Of a stretch of DNA of 9,604 bases, positions 6,681 to 9,604 are shown one piece after another. Made by a program: the position numbers and the translations under genes. Source of the DNA: Ignavibacteriaceae bacterium (GTDB lineage Bacteria > Bacteroidota > Ignavibacteria > Ignavibacteriales > Ignavibacteriaceae); assembly GCA_025449775.1 (NCBI GenBank), contig JANWIS010000060.1, forward strand, positions 1 to 9,604. The letters are read 5' to 3'. Position 1 is the first letter of the stretch. Every line of letters starts with the position of its first letter. The notes beneath the pieces are model-generated. The model saw only the letters and a program-made list of their open reading frames with translations, did no database searches and was not told the DNA's origin.

Positions 6681-8778
6681 AAATAGTATTATCATTTTCA
6701 TTCTGCTTTTTTACGACTTATCTTATTCACAAATTCCTATTGATGGATTTTGTGCACTCGAAACCCATATTGTTCCTCAAAGTTATAATGGATTGTTAGC
6801 AGCCGATATTAATCTGGATGGAACTGATGAACTTATTCTCTATTCTAATTCATTAAAACAAGTCGGAATATTTTTCCCCGGTGCTGAAATTGAAAACCAG
6901 TTTATAGAATTCAGTACAGCTTCAGAAATATCGCAGTTGAAAAAGTTTAAAGATAAAGAAGATCATGAAGGTTTGTTTGTTTCGGTTGAAAGAAAACTGA
7001 GAAAAGTTTCGTTAATATATTTATCGGAAGATGAACTTTTAGAAAACAAAGGAGAAATCATTTTCGATTCGTTTCCTGAAAATGTTCACTGCAGTGATCT
7101 CGATTTAAATGGGACCGATGAAATAATTGTCTCCGGAAGCGGGTTTGATGGGATTTCCATTCTTACAAAAGATGGAGAAATTATTAATGAAAGAAAAATT
7201 TTAAATGGCACAAGCTTTAGTGAAGCAGTTTTTGTGGATTTAAATTCAGATCAATATCCGGACATTCTTGCTTTTAATATTCTTGAAAATTCTTTACAAT
7301 TTTTCTACAATAATACACTTGGAGAATTCAGACTTGAACGATCATTGAATTATCCTGTAAAACTAAACCTAATAAGAACCCGTGATTTTGATAAAGATGG
7401 ATTTAACGATATTATCTTTTCTTCAGGAACAAGCATTGAAATATTATTTGGAGACTTCCAGTCAGGTTTCGAAAGAACCTCAACAACCCGTTTAATGTTT
7501 AAGCCCGACGGATTCCTTTTTGGAAATTTTAATCGGGACGAAATTATGGATCTTACTTATTACAATTCTGAATCGGGTAAGTTGAACCTGTTGTTTGGAT
7601 CAAAAGAAAATGGTTTTTATGAAGGAATTACTTATCTGCAACAACCAATGTTAAGCTCGATTTCGGAATTTAATTACAATGAATCAGCAAGTCTTGCATG
7701 CTTAAGCGAATCAGGCGGACTTTATTTCATCAGTACGCTTAAAGAATTTAACCGTGATTTGAAAATAATTCCGGCTCTTCATCCCGGTGCAATAAAACAA
7801 TTTGACTATAGTAATAATGGTATTACTGATATAAGTTTTATTGATGGAAGTGACAATTCACTGAAAATATTTCTAAGCGATAAAAAAGGTATCCCTTCTT
7901 TTTATTATTCAATTCCACTTTCAGAAAATCACACCGAAATTGCAGTCGATGAATTTTTTAAGAAAAGAAAGTCATTTTACTGTTATACAAAAGGAAAGCC
8001 GCTCATCGAGTTATTCACAATAAACCTGCCTGCAAATAAGTTAGACAGGAAACAGCTTTATGCACCCGGAGAAATATTAGATTTATCTTTGAAGCATGTT
8101 GATAGTTCGCTGGTAAACGTTTTTTTGCTTTATAACAAGAAATCAAAATTATATCTTGGTAAGTTTGATAACCGTGATTTAAGTATAACATTCCGTGAGT
8201 ATCCTTTCATTGACAGGAACGTAAGTGATGCCGAATTGATTTTAAATAATAACCCTGAAGTATATTACTGGAAAACCGAAGGAGATTTTTTTTATTTCAA
8301 TCTGGCTGAGATGAAAATGGGTCCGATCAATTACAAAAATTATTTTCAGATCGGGAAATCTGAAGACATGGAAGTCAAACTTTTCGGGTCGGATAATTAT
8401 GATAGCGAATCTCCCGGTCTCGTTGGCCTGGTTCAAAAGGAAAACAATAATTATGCACTTGTGTTAGACAACAATAATTTGAAAGTTTTATCACAATCAA
8501 CAGATTCAAATACGAACGGTAAAAAAATATTTTCGCACGGATTCTTCGGTGAATCTTCTTTAAAAGGAGTTATTAACTTTACAGTAAATAGTAAAGATGA
8601 TAATTCTATAAACAGGCTGATAATAAACGGTGACGGAAAGTATTATGAATTTACCCCAATGCTTGCTGCTGAAAACGTTTCTGATTATTTTATTGCCCGG
8701 CTCGATCAAAAAAAATATTATCTTATTTACTCAAATAAAGTTGAAGGTTGCTTATCTGTAAAATCATTAAGTCGTTAG
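6610..8778 (+). CDS. Exported FG-GAP/VCBS-repeat beta-propeller protein
   Basis: A protein of up to 722 residues. A hydrophobic signal (about residues 27-38, IIIFILLFYDLS) is followed by a predicted cleavage at SYS-QIPIDG. Calcium-binding FG-GAP/VCBS loops are seen at residues 66-73 (DINLDGTD), 163-170 (DLDLNGTD), 210-218 (DLNSDQYPD), 259-267 (DFDKDGFND), 306-314 (NFNRDEIMD) and 399-407 (DYSNNGITD); the last are degenerate. Together they suggest an integrin-alpha-like propeller in roughly the first 420 residues. The rest is strand-rich without a motif I recognise. No T9SS C-terminal sorting domain is visible at the end. The start is uncertain: the only ATG, at 6610, overlaps the thioesterase by 71 nt out of frame and gives an oddly long charged leader, while no ATG, GTG or TTG lies nearer the signal core (ATT at 6688 is one possibility). 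Probably a cell-surface or periplasmic binding protein; the ligand is unknown. Confidence 0.82.
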   Translation: MKKKEDLKKHLSGEKSGLKAEHCKNSIIIFILLFYDLSYSQIPIDGFCALETHIVPQSYNGLLAADINLDGTDELILYSNSLKQVGIFFPGAEIENQFIEFSTASEISQLKKFKDKEDHEGLFVSVERKLRKVSLIYLSEDELLENKGEIIFDSFPENVHCSDLDLNGTDEIIVSGSGFDGISILTKDGEIINERKILNGTSFSEAVFVDLNSDQYPDILAFNILENSLQFFYNNTLGEFRLERSLNYPVKLNLIRTRDFDKDGFNDIIFSSGTSIEILFGDFQSGFERTSTTRLMFKPDGFLFGNFNRDEIMDLTYYNSESGKLNLLFGSKENGFYEGITYLQQPMLSSISEFNYNESASLACLSESGGLYFISTLKEFNRDLKIIPALHPGAIKQFDYSNNGITDISFIDGSDNSLKIFLSDKKGIPSFYYSIPLSENHTEIAVDEFFKKRKSFYCYTKGKPLIELFTINLPANKLDRKQLYAPGEILDLSLKHVDSSLVNVFLLYNKKSKLYLGKFDNRDLSITFREYPFIDRNVSDAELILNNNPEVYYWKTEGDFFYFNLAEMKMGPINYKNYFQIGKSEDMEVKLFGSDNYDSESPGLVGLVQKENNNYALVLDNNNLKVLSQSTDSNTNGKKIFSHGFFGESSLKGVINFTVNSKDDNSINRLIINGDGKYYEFTPMLAAENVSDYFIARLDQKKYYLIYSNKVEGCLSVKSLSR

Positions 8779-9604
8779 CTTTTATTGGAATAATATTCCT
8801 TTCCACATTTCTGCATTCGGAATTAGTCTTTCCTCAGAAATTAACTGAACTTCAGCTTGATTCGTTGTACAAAAAGTTCCTTCAGTTGACATCACCTGAT
8901 TTGTTACCTAAATCTGATGTTACAGAAGAAATCACAAAGGAAGATAGGAAATGCGGTTTCGATCTTGTAAATCAAATTAAACTCTCCCTTGAATATTATA
9001 ATTCTGAACAACAGACTCTTCTGAAAACTTTAGTAGCCAGACCTGTTATGCAAAAAAGTATTGTTTCACCCTCGGGATTTTTCAGAATACATTTTGATAC
9101 TACCGGATCGAATATTCCATCTTATGTTACAAGCTGGTCTGCAAATCAGAATGCAGCTGAAGTAGCAATTTCATCCGATTCATCTTTCAGTTTTGAAATC
9201 AGTCATCTCGGCTTTCTCACTCCTCCACCAGATGGTATTAATGGAGGAGATAATAAATATGACATTTACATCACCAATCAGAGTGCCGGTTTGTATGGTT
9301 ACACTGAGTGGGAAACTAAAGTTGGTTCAACCAATTGGACTTCCTTCGTTGTGGTAGATAATGATTATCCAGCCTCTCAATTTTTTAGTGCCGGGCTTGA
9401 TGGAATGAGAGTTACTGTCGCTCACGAATTTCATCACGGAATCCAGCTTGGTAATTATTCAGTTCAAAATGGAAATTCTCCATTCAGAAATTCTGATATA
9501 TTTTTTTATGAACTGACTTCAACTTCGATGGAAGAATTTGTTTATGATGATGTGAATGACTACTACGCATATATGGATGAATATTTTAAGAGAACTTATG
9601 TTGC
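8748..9604 (+). CDS. Secreted HExxH zinc metalloprotease, MXAN_6640-like (3' end missing)
   Basis: The frame is open from a stop at 8742-8744 to the window edge, giving at least 285 residues. The only standard start near the signal peptide is TTG at 8748, which reads MLICKIIKSLAFIGIIFLS and overlaps the preceding gene by 31 nt; ATT at 8766 would also fit. Export is predicted, with the mature chain near FPQKLTE. The prodomain-like part contains SPSGFFRIHFD (about residues 107-117) and GGDNKYDIYIT (166-176). The zinc motif is HEFHH (226-230, in VTVAHEFHHGIQLG), followed by TSTSMEEFVYDD with E262/E263 as the likely third ligand, as in gluzincin-type proteases. The layout resembles the putative metalloprotease family named after MXAN_6640. 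Members in this phylum often end in a T9SS sorting domain, which would lie beyond the window. Substrate unknown. Confidence 0.85.
   Translation, partial: MLICKIIKSLAFIGIIFLSTFLHSELVFPQKLTELQLDSLYKKFLQLTSPDLLPKSDVTEEITKEDRKCGFDLVNQIKLSLEYYNSEQQTLLKTLVARPVMQKSIVSPSGFFRIHFDTTGSNIPSYVTSWSANQNAAEVAISSDSSFSFEISHLGFLTPPPDGINGGDNKYDIYITNQSAGLYGYTEWETKVGSTNWTSFVVVDNDYPASQFFSAGLDGMRVTVAHEFHHGIQLGNYSVQNGNSPFRNSDIFFYELTSTSMEEFVYDDVNDYYAYMDEYFKRTYV

Noticed and set aside
8700..8830. Frameshift joining the FG-GAP protein and the metalloprotease into one gene
   Set aside because: The protease frame has its own signal peptide after the FG-GAP stop, so two separate exported proteins explain the sequence better.

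Overview
The window is AT-rich, tightly packed, non-mobile chromosome. The most likely source is the Bacteroidota/Chlorobi group, with Ignavibacteria as my best guess. Three things point there: a PorQ-type protein of the type IX secretion system (T9SS); signal peptides that end just before a Gln (the Bacteroidetes 'Q-rule'); and Bacteroidetes-style promoter motifs (TTG then TAnnTTTG) with few Shine-Dalgarno sequences. The taxon is inferred, not proven. I see no tRNA, rRNA, CRISPR array, insertion sequence or phage gene, and no stretch over 300 bases without a gene.

Layout. Bases 1-2658 (+) hold the nearly complete glycyl-tRNA synthetase gene (5' end outside the window), followed after 3 nt by an exported tetratricopeptide (TPR) protein. 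A convergent porQ gene lies on the minus strand (2665-3597), only 6 nt from the TPR stop. The divergent 200-nt intergenic region 3598-3802 carries a well-formed promoter for the M48 membrane protease gene htpX (3803-4642). Next comes an unrecognised periplasmic protein with a C-terminal membrane tail (4703-5371).

From 5443 to the window end, four genes are packed on the plus strand and look like one operon: bamD (outer-membrane protein assembly lipoprotein), a hotdog acyl-CoA thioesterase, an exported FG-GAP/VCBS beta-propeller protein, and a secreted HExxH metalloprotease that runs off the 3' edge. Overlaps are 1 nt, up to 71 nt and up to 31 nt. The last gene has no ATG at its signal peptide and is best read from a TTG.

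Functional theme. Apart from GlyRS and the thioesterase, every protein is envelope-associated or exported: a T9SS component, a membrane quality-control protease, an outer-membrane assembly lipoprotein and several exported proteins. The secreted metalloprotease is a plausible T9SS client, but its C-terminus, where a sorting domain would lie, is outside the window. I found no convincing evidence of a wholly new system. The best leads are the unrecognised gene at 4703-5371, the overlapping non-standard starts in the distal operon, and the htpX/porQ regulatory region.
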